DNA of 8,771 bases. Source: Eubacterium sp. (GTDB taxonomy: Bacteria; Bacillota; Clostridia; Oscillospirales; Acutalibacteraceae). Positions within the stretch are counted from its first letter, which is position 1, and every line of letters begins with the position of its first letter. Positions 1 through 6,167 of this stretch are shown here, in pieces. The notes beneath the pieces were generated by a model, which saw only the letters and a list, made by a program, of their open reading frames with translations, did not search any database and was not told where the DNA came from. Where the stretch lies: NCBI GenBank assembly GCA_029059925.1, contig JAIDVA010000273.1, positions 1-8,771 on the forward strand. The letters are read 5' to 3'. A program made the translations under genes and the position numbers.

Positions 1-9
1 AAACAATAC

Positions 10-20
10 TATAATATAAT
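10..20 (+). promoter_or_regulatory. Candidate -10 region for serC-serA
   Basis: Two overlapping copies of the consensus TATAAT hexamer lie at 10-15 and 15-20, about 50 bases before the serC start. Any -35 box would fall at or before the window edge, so the promoter cannot be confirmed. The surrounding 60 bases are strongly AT-rich, which makes chance matches likely. Confidence 0.4.
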
Positions 21-67
21 AAGCAATTATTTAAAATGCAATATTATATTTTTATAGGAGAATAATT

Positions 68-1153
68 ATGGCAAGAGTTTATAACTTCAGTGCAGGTCCT
101 TCAACCTTACCAGAAAAGGTGCTTGAGCGGGCTGCAGCAGAAATGATGGATTATCAGGGCAGCGGTCAGTCTGTTATGGAGATGAGCCATCGCTCAAAGG
201 TATTTGACAAAATCATTAAGGACGCTGAGGCTCTTATGAGAGAGCTTTACAATATCCCCGACAATTATAAGGTGCTCTTTTTACAGGGCGGTGCATCTGC
301 ACAGTTTTCAGCTATTCCGCTTAACTTTATGAACGGCACAGGCAAGGCTGATTACATCATCACAGGTCAGTGGGCTAAAAAGGCTTACCAGGAGGCTCAG
401 AAATATGGTGATGCTGTTGCTGTTGCTTCATCAGCTGACAAAACCTTCAGCTATATTCCAAAGACAAAGGCTGAGGATTTCCGTGAGGATGCTGATTATG
501 TTTATATCTGTATGAACAACACAATCTATGGTACAGTTTACAAGGAGCTCCCTCCTGTAGGCGATAAGGTGCTTATTGCAGACGTATCATCATGTGCTCT
601 TTCAGAGCCCCTTGATATCAGCAAATTCGGTGTTGTTTATTTCGGTGCTCAGAAGAATGTTGCACCCGCTGGTCTTGTTGTTGCAATCATCCGTGAGGAT
701 TTACTCGGCAAGGCAAGAGATATCACACCGACTATGATGAATTATCAGATTCAGGCAGATGCTGATTCTCTTTATAACACTCCTCCTTGCTGGACTATTT
801 ATGTGTGCAAGCTTGTTCTTGAGTGGATTAAGAACGATATCGGCGGTCTTGAGAAGATGAAAGAAAGAAATGAGAAAAAGGCTGCAATTCTTTATAACTT
901 CCTTGACAGCTCTGAGATGTTCAAGGGTACAGTTGTTGCAGAGGACCGTTCACTTATGAACGTACCTTTCATTATCGGTGATGATGAGCTTGAAAAGAAA
1001 TTCATTGCAGAGGCTGCAGAGGCAGGCTTTGTTAACCTTAAGGGCCACAGATCAGTTGGCGGTATGCGTGCATCTATCTATAACGCAATGCCGATTGAGG
1101 GTGTTGAAAAGCTTGTTGAATTCATGGCTGAATTTGAGAAAAACAACAAATAA
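68..1153 (+). CDS. serC: Phosphoserine aminotransferase (SerC)
   Basis: This 361-residue protein is a PLP-dependent class V aminotransferase. SerC converts 3-phosphohydroxypyruvate and glutamate to O-phosphoserine and 2-oxoglutarate in the cytoplasm, the second step of serine synthesis. Seen: the N-terminal NFSAGPSTLP motif (6-15) typical of SerC, the HRS substrate loop (41-43), the GGASAQF cofactor-phosphate segment (74-80), the PLP-lysine motif GAQKNVAPAG with Lys196, and the C-terminal GHRSVGGMRASIYNA block (327-341 approximately) that contacts substrate phosphate. Length matches the family norm of about 360. The ATG is supported by AGGAG at 56-60 with a 7-base gap. It is followed 19 bases later by serA, so the two are almost certainly co-transcribed. 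Nothing appears truncated. Confidence is high because several family-specific motifs occur in order. Confidence 0.97.
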   Translation: MARVYNFSAGPSTLPEKVLERAAAEMMDYQGSGQSVMEMSHRSKVFDKIIKDAEALMRELYNIPDNYKVLFLQGGASAQFSAIPLNFMNGTGKADYIITGQWAKKAYQEAQKYGDAVAVASSADKTFSYIPKTKAEDFREDADYVYICMNNTIYGTVYKELPPVGDKVLIADVSSCALSEPLDISKFGVVYFGAQKNVAPAGLVVAIIREDLLGKARDITPTMMNYQIQADADSLYNTPPCWTIYVCKLVLEWIKNDIGGLEKMKERNEKKAAILYNFLDSSEMFKGTVVAEDRSLMNVPFIIGDDELEKKFIAEAAEAGFVNLKGHRSVGGMRASIYNAMPIEGVEKLVEFMAEFEKNNK

Positions 1154-1172
1154 TTTATTTGGAGAAATTACT

Positions 1173-2333
1173 ATGTTTAATATTAAAACACTTAATAAAA
1201 TTTCAGACGTAGGCTTGTCAAAGTTTGATGCTGACAAGTATATCTGCGCAAATGAAATGGATAATCCGGATGCAATTATGGTAAGAAGTGCATCCATGCA
1301 CGATATGGAAATGCCTGAGTCACTGCTTGCAATCGCAAGAGCAGGTGCAGGTGTAAACAACATTCCTGTTGCAGATTGTGCACAGCAGGGTATCGTTGTA
1401 TTCAATACCCCGGGTGCAAATGCAAATGCTGTTAAAGAGCTTGTTATCTGCGGACTTCTTCTTTCAAGCCGTAAGATTACAAAGGCTATTGAATGGTGCA
1501 AAACAATCAAAGACGAGGGTGACAACGTAGGCAAGGCTGTTGAAAAAGGAAAGAGTGCTTTTGCAGGTCCGGAAATCAAGGGCAAAACTCTTGGTGTTAT
1601 CGGTCTTGGTGCTATCGGCAGACTTGTTGCTGAAGCTGCTGTTGACCTTGGTATGAAGGTTATTGGTTATGATCCGTTCCTTCCTGCTGATGCTCAGCTC
1701 AAGCCGGGTATTACTCTTAATAATAATCTTGATGAAATTTTCCCTGTTGCTGATTACCTTACACTCCATGTTCCGCTTACTCCTGAAACAAAGGGCCTTA
1801 TCTGTGCGGATACAATTGCGACTATGAAGGATACTGTAAGAATCATGAACTTTGCACGTGGCGACCTTGCAGTTTCAGGCGATATTGTTGATGCCCTTGA
1901 GGATGGTAAGATGGCTGCTTATGTTACAGACTTCCCATCAGCAGACCTTATTGGTGTTGATGGTGTTATTGCAATGCCGCATCTTGGTGCTTCTACCCCT
2001 GAGAGTGAAGAGAACTGTGCATCAATGGGAGCACTTGAGCTTATTGATTTCCTTGAGAATGGCAATATCAAGAATTCTGTTAATATGCCTGCTGTTTCAG
2101 TTGTAAGAACAGGTGTTGCAAGAATTACTGTTATTCACAAGAATCAGCCGAATATGATTGCTACAATTACGGATACAATCAGTAAAGACGGCATCAATAT
2201 TTCAGCATTTGAGGATAAGAACCGCGGTGAGTGGGCTTATTCAATAATTGATACTGACAGCGATTTTGCACAGAAAGTTGTTGATGATATCACAGCAATT
2301 GACGGTGTAATCAGAGTAAGAGTTATCAGATAA
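1173..2333 (+). CDS. serA: D-3-phosphoglycerate dehydrogenase, short ACT type (SerA)
   Basis: This 386-residue enzyme belongs to the D-isomer 2-hydroxyacid dehydrogenases. SerA oxidises 3-phosphoglycerate with NAD to 3-phosphohydroxypyruvate, the substrate of SerC encoded just upstream. Seen: RAGAGVNNI in the substrate domain (56-64), the Rossmann motif GLGAIG (144-149) with acidic Asp167 closing the second strand, catalytic Arg229 in NFARGDL, catalytic His270 in PHLGAST, and a C-terminal ACT domain from about 316 that usually senses serine. The intervening ASB domain of long SerA forms is absent, as in many Firmicutes. Odd: the segment normally reading DVFxxEP is TDFPSAD, so the usual catalytic Glu aligns with Ala257 or is replaced by Asp258. 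The start is ATG at 1173, with GGAG at 1161-1164. A longer in-frame reading from 978 would overlap serC by 176 bases and has no family homology. Confidence 0.94.
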   Translation: MFNIKTLNKISDVGLSKFDADKYICANEMDNPDAIMVRSASMHDMEMPESLLAIARAGAGVNNIPVADCAQQGIVVFNTPGANANAVKELVICGLLLSSRKITKAIEWCKTIKDEGDNVGKAVEKGKSAFAGPEIKGKTLGVIGLGAIGRLVAEAAVDLGMKVIGYDPFLPADAQLKPGITLNNNLDEIFPVADYLTLHVPLTPETKGLICADTIATMKDTVRIMNFARGDLAVSGDIVDALEDGKMAAYVTDFPSADLIGVDGVIAMPHLGASTPESEENCASMGALELIDFLENGNIKNSVNMPAVSVVRTGVARITVIHKNQPNMIATITDTISKDGINISAFEDKNRGEWAYSIIDTDSDFAQKVVDDITAIDGVIRVRVIR

Positions 2334-2350
2334 TAAGCTGATTAAATTTA

Positions 2351-2387
2351 AAGGACATATCGGTTATCCGATATGTCCTTGTTTTTG
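2351..2387 (+). terminator. Rho-independent terminator of serC-serA
   Basis: A perfect 13-bp stem (AAGGACATATCGG, 2351-2363, pairing with 2368-2380) closes a 4-base TTAT loop and is followed by GTTTTTG. It begins 17 bases after the serA stop codon. Read on the other strand, the hairpin is followed only by TAAATTTAAT, so it might also weakly stop transcripts of the convergent ABC operon. Confidence 0.9.
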
Positions 2388-2431
2388 TATTTTAAATTAT
2401 TGCTTAACGTAGTAAATGTTGATTGGTGCTC

Positions 2432-2453
2432 GGTGCGATGTGGGCATCGCACC
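2432..2453. repeat. Perfect GC-rich hairpin, possible dispersed repeat
   Basis: GGTGCGATG (2432-2440) pairs perfectly with CATCGCACC (2445-2453) around a 4-base TGGG loop. Neither side has a long T-tract, so it is not a typical terminator. Together with the next hairpin it makes a stretch clearly richer in GC than the flanking intergenic DNA. I infer a small palindromic repetitive element of the REP/MITE kind; a genome search for further copies would decide. Confidence 0.5.
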
Positions 2454-2478
2454 CTACGAAAGTAAAGATAACGCTGCC

Positions 2479-2513
2479 TGTGCCGCTGTGTGTGTGCGAG
2501 TACGCGCGGCACA
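2479..2513. repeat. Second GC-rich inverted repeat in the convergent gap
   Basis: TGTGCCGC (2479-2486) pairs with GCGGCACA (2506-2513) around a 19-base interior that holds a TG-dinucleotide run. It lies 25 bases after the first hairpin. The whole gap of about 175 bases (2388-2562) between the convergent serA and permease genes holds no plausible coding sequence. Function is unknown: it may be a dispersed repeat, or structure that protects or ends the ABC operon mRNA. Confidence 0.4.
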
Positions 2514-2562
2514 ACATAAAAGGGTGTTGTTAGGGTATGCGATATCTTAACGCTGAAAAAAT

Positions 2563-3912
2563 TTATTCATTATGAATTGCTGTTAATGCACTTACTTTCA
2601 CTGAGCGCTTTGCAGGTGAGAGTCCTGCTATAACACCAATCATTACGGAAAACAGTATTCCGGCAGCTGCAAGCCACAGCGGTATAGATGATACACATAT
2701 CTTTATTCCCATATCTCCAATATCCATTGATGATGCAACAAGCCGTGCGACCGCGTTTGCAGATATGGATAAAATATAGCTTATGATAATTCCTATTGTT
2801 CCGCCAAGCAGTCCTATCGTGCCTGCTTCGTAAAGGAACATTGCTTTAATATCCTTGATATCACAGCCCAGCACCTTCATAATGCCGATTTCCTTTGTTC
2901 GTTCAAAAACAGACATAACCATTGTATTACTTATACCGAATGCGGCAACAAACATTGAAATTGCACCGATTCCGCCGAGAACAAGCTGAACTACCATCAT
3001 TATCTTTTTGGTATATTCAATTTCGTCGTCAGATGAATAACAGTAAAAGCCGTTGTCCTGCAACTGCTCCTTTACAGCTTTTACATTCTGCATATTGTCT
3101 ACATAAACATTTATTTCGGAATATTGAAATTTGGCAGCAGGCTGATTGCTGAGCTTCTGACTTTCACGCATAAGTTCCTTGCCAAGCTCAAGATCAATAA
3201 AGATACCGTTGCCTGTTTCATAATCAACCGAATTATCGGTTTTGAGTATGCCGGCAGCCTTTATTTTTTTGGAATTTCCCGTCTGGGGCGCATAATCCAT
3301 ATAGCCATTATAATCGTTACTGCTGTTGATTTTAGGCGCAATTGAAAAAATATCCTTCATTAAGTCAATTTCGGATTCAATGATTTCATAGTTTTCATCA
3401 TATTTGTATTTTGCCTGATTGCCTTGTGCATCAGTAAAGGTTGTCATACTCGATTTTCCAAATAAAAGCGTATTCCTTTTATCAATCTTATCAAAGCTGC
3501 CCTCAATAAGAGCGTAGCCCATATCAGGCATACTGTCAAAATCAATTGCTTTTATAGTGCTCCAGCCGTTATTATACTTACCCCTGCTGATTGAGACATA
3601 CTCTGATACAATAAGTGTAGGTGATACCAATTTTACATTGTCAATACCCTTGAAATATTCAACGGCAGTATCGTCAAAGGGTATTTCTTTACCGTCGGTT
3701 TTTTCAGTATCTACGCCGTGAACCTCTATTTTGCACAGTGCACTGTCCGATTCATACTGAGAGGTTATCATTTTATCAATTCCAATACCGATTGATACCA
3801 TGATTACAATTGCACAGGTGCCTATAACAACTCCTATAACAGTAAGGCGTGTTCTGGTTTTGCGATTCCTTAAATTCTGAATCGCCATGGAAAAGAGATC
3901 AGATTTCTTCAT
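2563..3912 (-). CDS. MacB/FtsX-type ABC transporter permease
   Basis: This 449-residue membrane protein has the MacB/LolC/FtsX layout: one N-terminal membrane segment (about 22-44), a large extracytoplasmic domain (about 45-300), then three C-terminal segments (about 304-328, 361-386, 409-431). Seen: the amphipathic N-terminal start with NRKTRTRLTVIGVVIG (16-31), the cytoplasmic coupling-loop signature ERTKEIGIMKVLGC (337-350), and the C-terminal GLSPAKRSVKVSALTAI (430-446). Such permeases usually dimerise and act by mechanotransmission, driving export or extracytoplasmic work rather than classical channel transport. The ATG at 3912 overlaps the upstream gene by 14 bases and has AGAAAGG 11 bases ahead. 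A GTG at 3921 would add three residues but leaves almost no gap to that site. It is the last gene of the operon. The substrate cannot be read from sequence. Confidence 0.92.
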   Translation of the reverse strand: MKKSDLFSMAIQNLRNRKTRTRLTVIGVVIGTCAIVIMVSIGIGIDKMITSQYESDSALCKIEVHGVDTEKTDGKEIPFDDTAVEYFKGIDNVKLVSPTLIVSEYVSISRGKYNNGWSTIKAIDFDSMPDMGYALIEGSFDKIDKRNTLLFGKSSMTTFTDAQGNQAKYKYDENYEIIESEIDLMKDIFSIAPKINSSNDYNGYMDYAPQTGNSKKIKAAGILKTDNSVDYETGNGIFIDLELGKELMRESQKLSNQPAAKFQYSEINVYVDNMQNVKAVKEQLQDNGFYCYSSDDEIEYTKKIMMVVQLVLGGIGAISMFVAAFGISNTMVMSVFERTKEIGIMKVLGCDIKDIKAMFLYEAGTIGLLGGTIGIIISYILSISANAVARLVASSMDIGDMGIKICVSSIPLWLAAAGILFSVMIGVIAGLSPAKRSVKVSALTAIHNE

Positions 3913-5260
3913 TGAAGTCACTGCCTTTCTTTGCCTTTTTCTTTTTAACTACCTTAGCTGTAACAATTATAATGACAATAAGCACAACTGCACCAACACA
4001 AATGCCGATAATTACAGGTACATTTGAACGGCTTTCTGTGCTGTTTGTCTCATCATCAGTATAGAGATTTTCAAACGGATCAAACATTTCCTCAACTGTT
4101 ACGCTGAATTCCTGCTCAATGCTCTTCTTTTCTAAATTCTCATTGTCATATTCTAATACAAGTGTGAGCTTTTTGGCACCAAGCTCGGTTAAGGTAACAG
4201 GCAGTGTGTAATTGCTTGTGAATTGTGAGCCGGGTTCAATATTGCCGATATATGCACTTGCAAGCTCTTTTCCTGCTGCGTCAAAAAGCTTAACTGTTCC
4301 GTTAGACAGTCTGGTCTGTCCGCTGTTTACAAGTGAGAAGGCGCAATCCGTTTCCTCGTTAATGGTTACGGTTTTATCCATTAAATCGATTGATTGAAAT
4401 TGTACCTTGTCCGGCTGAACAACAGGCACACTCATTGTCAAATCAGCAGAGCCTGCCTGCTTGGCTGAATCGTCAATATATTCATATGATACAGCAGCAG
4501 TGACAGGATAAACGCCTGACTGAACACCTGACAGGCACTTGAAGCTTTTTGAAAGCGTGGTTGATTTGCCTGCACCAAGGGTGTCCATGGATACAGTGTC
4601 TGTACCATCCGCCACAACAAAGCTTTCTCCGCCTGACAGCTTGATAATTATATTTTTAATATCTGTTGTTGAAGAATTGTTTTTTACAGTAAAGCTGAGG
4701 GTGAAAATTTCACCGCCGTTAATTTCTTTACCGCCGTAGGAAAAGCCTGTTACAAGCACCTGTGGTGTAAGCATCATTGAGTTGCTGCCGCTTTTTGTAA
4801 CCTTAACAGTTATTGAAAATTCAGTTGATGCCTGTTGAATTTCACCATTGATGGTATATTCGTATGATGCACTCACTGTTATTGGGTACATGCCTGTTTC
4901 GGCTGCGGTGCTGCAATAGAAGCTTTTTGAAATTTCAGTATTACCGCCCTTTGCAAGTGACTCTATGTAAACCGTGTCAATATCATTGGCAATACTGAAA
5001 GCTTCACCGCCTGAAAGACGGAGATTTATATTTTTAATGTCTGTTGTTTTGCTTGTGTTTTTCAGATTAAAGCTGAGCTCAAAGATGTCGCCGTTGCGAA
5101 TATCATCATCACTCAGCCAGAAGCTGTCTGATATAAGTCCGACATAAGCTGCTGTTTGGCTTTGTCCTGCATCTGCCGGGGCGGCAAAGCAATATGCCTG
5201 CGGTGCAATAATCATAATCAGTGCCGTCAATACGGCTAAAATTGTTTTACTCAATTTCAT
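3899..5260 (-). CDS. Secreted membrane-anchored protein with tandem Ig-like (CARDB/NEW3-like) domains
   Basis: This 453-residue protein has a signal peptide (basic MKLSK start, hydrophobic 7-20, likely cleavage after CFA or FAA near 26-27), a long extracytoplasmic region, one C-terminal membrane helix (about 414-437) and a basic KKKKAKK cytoplasmic tail (439-445). The ectodomain holds two near-duplicate beta-rich units (about 53-153 and 180-277). They share TTDIKNI, the LSGGE(A/S)F motif, a TLGAGKST-like turn, SKSF, and (S/A)VSYEY-type strands. A third, more divergent unit spans about 286-388. The pattern resembles CARDB, NEW3 or COG1361 S-layer-like Ig folds; the exact family is inferred. 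The start overlaps the ATPase stop by 14 bases and has AAAGGAG (5274-5268). Its position between ATPase and permease genes suggests a dedicated subunit that recognises something outside the cell or organises the complex. Confidence 0.85.
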   Translation of the reverse strand: MKLSKTILAVLTALIMIIAPQAYCFAAPADAGQSQTAAYVGLISDSFWLSDDDIRNGDIFELSFNLKNTSKTTDIKNINLRLSGGEAFSIANDIDTVYIESLAKGGNTEISKSFYCSTAAETGMYPITVSASYEYTINGEIQQASTEFSITVKVTKSGSNSMMLTPQVLVTGFSYGGKEINGGEIFTLSFTVKNNSSTTDIKNIIIKLSGGESFVVADGTDTVSMDTLGAGKSTTLSKSFKCLSGVQSGVYPVTAAVSYEYIDDSAKQAGSADLTMSVPVVQPDKVQFQSIDLMDKTVTINEETDCAFSLVNSGQTRLSNGTVKLFDAAGKELASAYIGNIEPGSQFTSNYTLPVTLTELGAKKLTLVLEYDNENLEKKSIEQEFSVTVEEMFDPFENLYTDDETNSTESRSNVPVIIGICVGAVVLIVIIIVTAKVVKKKKAKKGSDFNEEI

Positions 5261-5963
5261 TTTCCTTCTCCTTTAACTGTGTTGATGATATTCTTCCGTC
5301 AGTTATATTGATTGTTACATCAGCGTATTTTGCAACGTTTGAATCGTGTGTAACAAGTATAAGCGTCTGGTTTTGCGAATGAACAAGACCTGTGATAAGC
5401 TCCATAACCTCACTTGTGGTCCTGCTGTCAAGATTACCTGTAGGCTCATCGGCAAAAATAACCTTTGGGTTTGTAACAAAGGCACGGGCAATGCCGACTC
5501 TCTGCTGCTGACCGCCGCTCATTTCGCTTGGCTTATGTGCACTCCTGTTTTCAATGCCTACAAGTCTGAGCATTTCCATTGCTCGTTTTTCTCTTTCTGC
5601 TTTGTCTACACCTTTGAAGGTAAGCGGCAGTGCAACATTTTCAAGCGCCGTCATGGTAGGTATAAGATTGTAGGACTGAAAAATAAAGCCTGTGAATTTC
5701 TGCCTGAATTTGGCAAGCTGTTCTTCACTCAGCTTATCAATTCTGTATTTGCCAATCTGAACTGCACCTGCGGTGGGTTTTTCAAGTCCCGCCAGCATAT
5801 TGAGCAGGGTTGATTTTCCTGAGCCTGATGTGCCGAGTATTGCACAGATTGTGCCCTTTTCAATTTCGAGGTCAACATTGTCGAGTGCAATGATTTTTTC
5901 CTTGCCGACTGTGTAATGACGTGAAAGCTGTGTGGTTTTTATAAAAGCTTTGTCATCGGCCAT
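5247..5963 (-). CDS. ABC transporter ATPase, LolD/MacB family
   Basis: This 238-residue cytoplasmic ATPase powers the permease encoded two genes downstream. Seen in order: Walker A GTSGSGKS (44-51), the Q-loop in FIFQSYNLIPTMTALENV (Gln96) which is typical of the LolD/MacB/FtsE group, signature MSGGQQQR (148-155), Walker B VIFADE (168-173, catalytic Glu173), D-loop NLDS (177-180) and H-loop His206 in LVTHD. All residues needed for ATP hydrolysis are present, and length matches the family. The ATG at 5963 is chosen because AAAAGGAGGG sits 7 bases upstream. A GTG at 6005 would extend the protein by 14 residues across that site and through the operator-like palindrome. It is the first gene of the operon and its end overlaps the next start. 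Substrate is unknown; other members serve lipoprotein release, peptide or antibiotic export, and cell-wall hydrolase control. Confidence 0.95.
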   Translation of the reverse strand: MADDKAFIKTTQLSRHYTVGKEKIIALDNVDLEIEKGTICAILGTSGSGKSTLLNMLAGLEKPTAGAVQIGKYRIDKLSEEQLAKFRQKFTGFIFQSYNLIPTMTALENVALPLTFKGVDKAEREKRAMEMLRLVGIENRSAHKPSEMSGGQQQRVGIARAFVTNPKVIFADEPTGNLDSRTTSEVMELITGLVHSQNQTLILVTHDSNVAKYADVTINITDGRISSTQLKEKENEIE

Positions 5964-5970
5964 ATTACCG

Positions 5971-5980
5971 CCCTCCTTTT
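5971..5980 (-). promoter_or_regulatory. Ribosome binding site that fixes the ATPase start
   Basis: AAAAGGAGGG lies 7 bases before the ATG at 5963 and is nearly a full complement of the 16S 3' end. It rules out the upstream GTG at 6005, which has no such site. Confidence 0.85.
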
Positions 5981-5993
5981 GGGTGATTATCAA

Positions 5994-6020
5994 CTGTGAT
6001 ATCACAGCTATTACAGCTAT
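5994..6020 (-). promoter_or_regulatory. Operator-like repeat cluster of the ABC operon
   Basis: A perfect 14-base palindrome CTGTGATATCACAG occupies 5994-6007. It overlaps a tandem direct repeat: ATAGCTGT on the minus strand at 6011-6004 and again at 6020-6013, separated by one base. The cluster lies directly downstream of the predicted -10 box, covering the expected transcription start near 6014. This is a placement typical for repressor binding. No regulator gene is in the window, so the binding protein is unknown. Confidence 0.5.
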
Positions 6021-6049
6021 AATATATTACATAAAAACAATATTGTCAA
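6021..6049 (-). promoter_or_regulatory. Promoter of the ABC operon
   Basis: A consensus -35 TTGACA (6049-6044) is separated by 17 bases from TATATT (6026-6021), one mismatch from the -10 consensus. Transcription would start near 6014 and leave a leader of about 50 bases before the ATPase gene. The promoter is divergent to that of the dehydrogenase gene. Confidence 0.75.
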
Positions 6050-6106
6050 TATGCTTTGATAAAACCTTGATATTTCTTTAGAAAATCTTTACTTTTGCAT
6101 ATGTGC

Positions 6107-6134
6107 TTGAAATTTGTGATATCGGGTGTATAAT
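6107..6134 (+). promoter_or_regulatory. Promoter of the LDH/MDH-family gene
   Basis: TTGAAA (6107-6112), a 16-base spacer and a perfect TATAAT (6129-6134) form a good sigma-A promoter. Transcription would start near 6141 and leave a short leader of about 27 bases. The spacer contains TGTGATATC (6115-6123), identical to nine bases of the palindrome at the divergent ABC promoter. Confidence 0.7.
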
Positions 6135-6167
6135 AATTATGTATTAAATTAAGTGAGGTATAGAATT

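Noticed and set aside
978..1172. Upstream extension of serA in the same frame
   Set aside because: It overlaps serC by 176 bases, has no family homology, and a proper ribosome binding site lies just before the ATG at 1173.
1052..1585. 177-codon open frame antisense to serC-serA
   Set aside because: It is a shadow of conserved genes on the other strand, with no ribosome binding site or recognisable motif.
3913..3921. GTG start at 3921 for the permease
   Set aside because: The only AAAGG-like site would be 2-3 bases away; the ATG at 3912 fits better, though the difference is just three residues.
5346..5813. 155-codon open frame antisense to the ABC ATPase
   Set aside because: It lies wholly inside a gene with every ATPase motif intact; the composition is that of a reverse-frame shadow.
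5964..6005. GTG start at 6005 for the ABC ATPase
   Set aside because: It would run through the strong AAAAGGAGGG site and the palindrome, has no ribosome binding site of its own, and adds residues not typical of the family.
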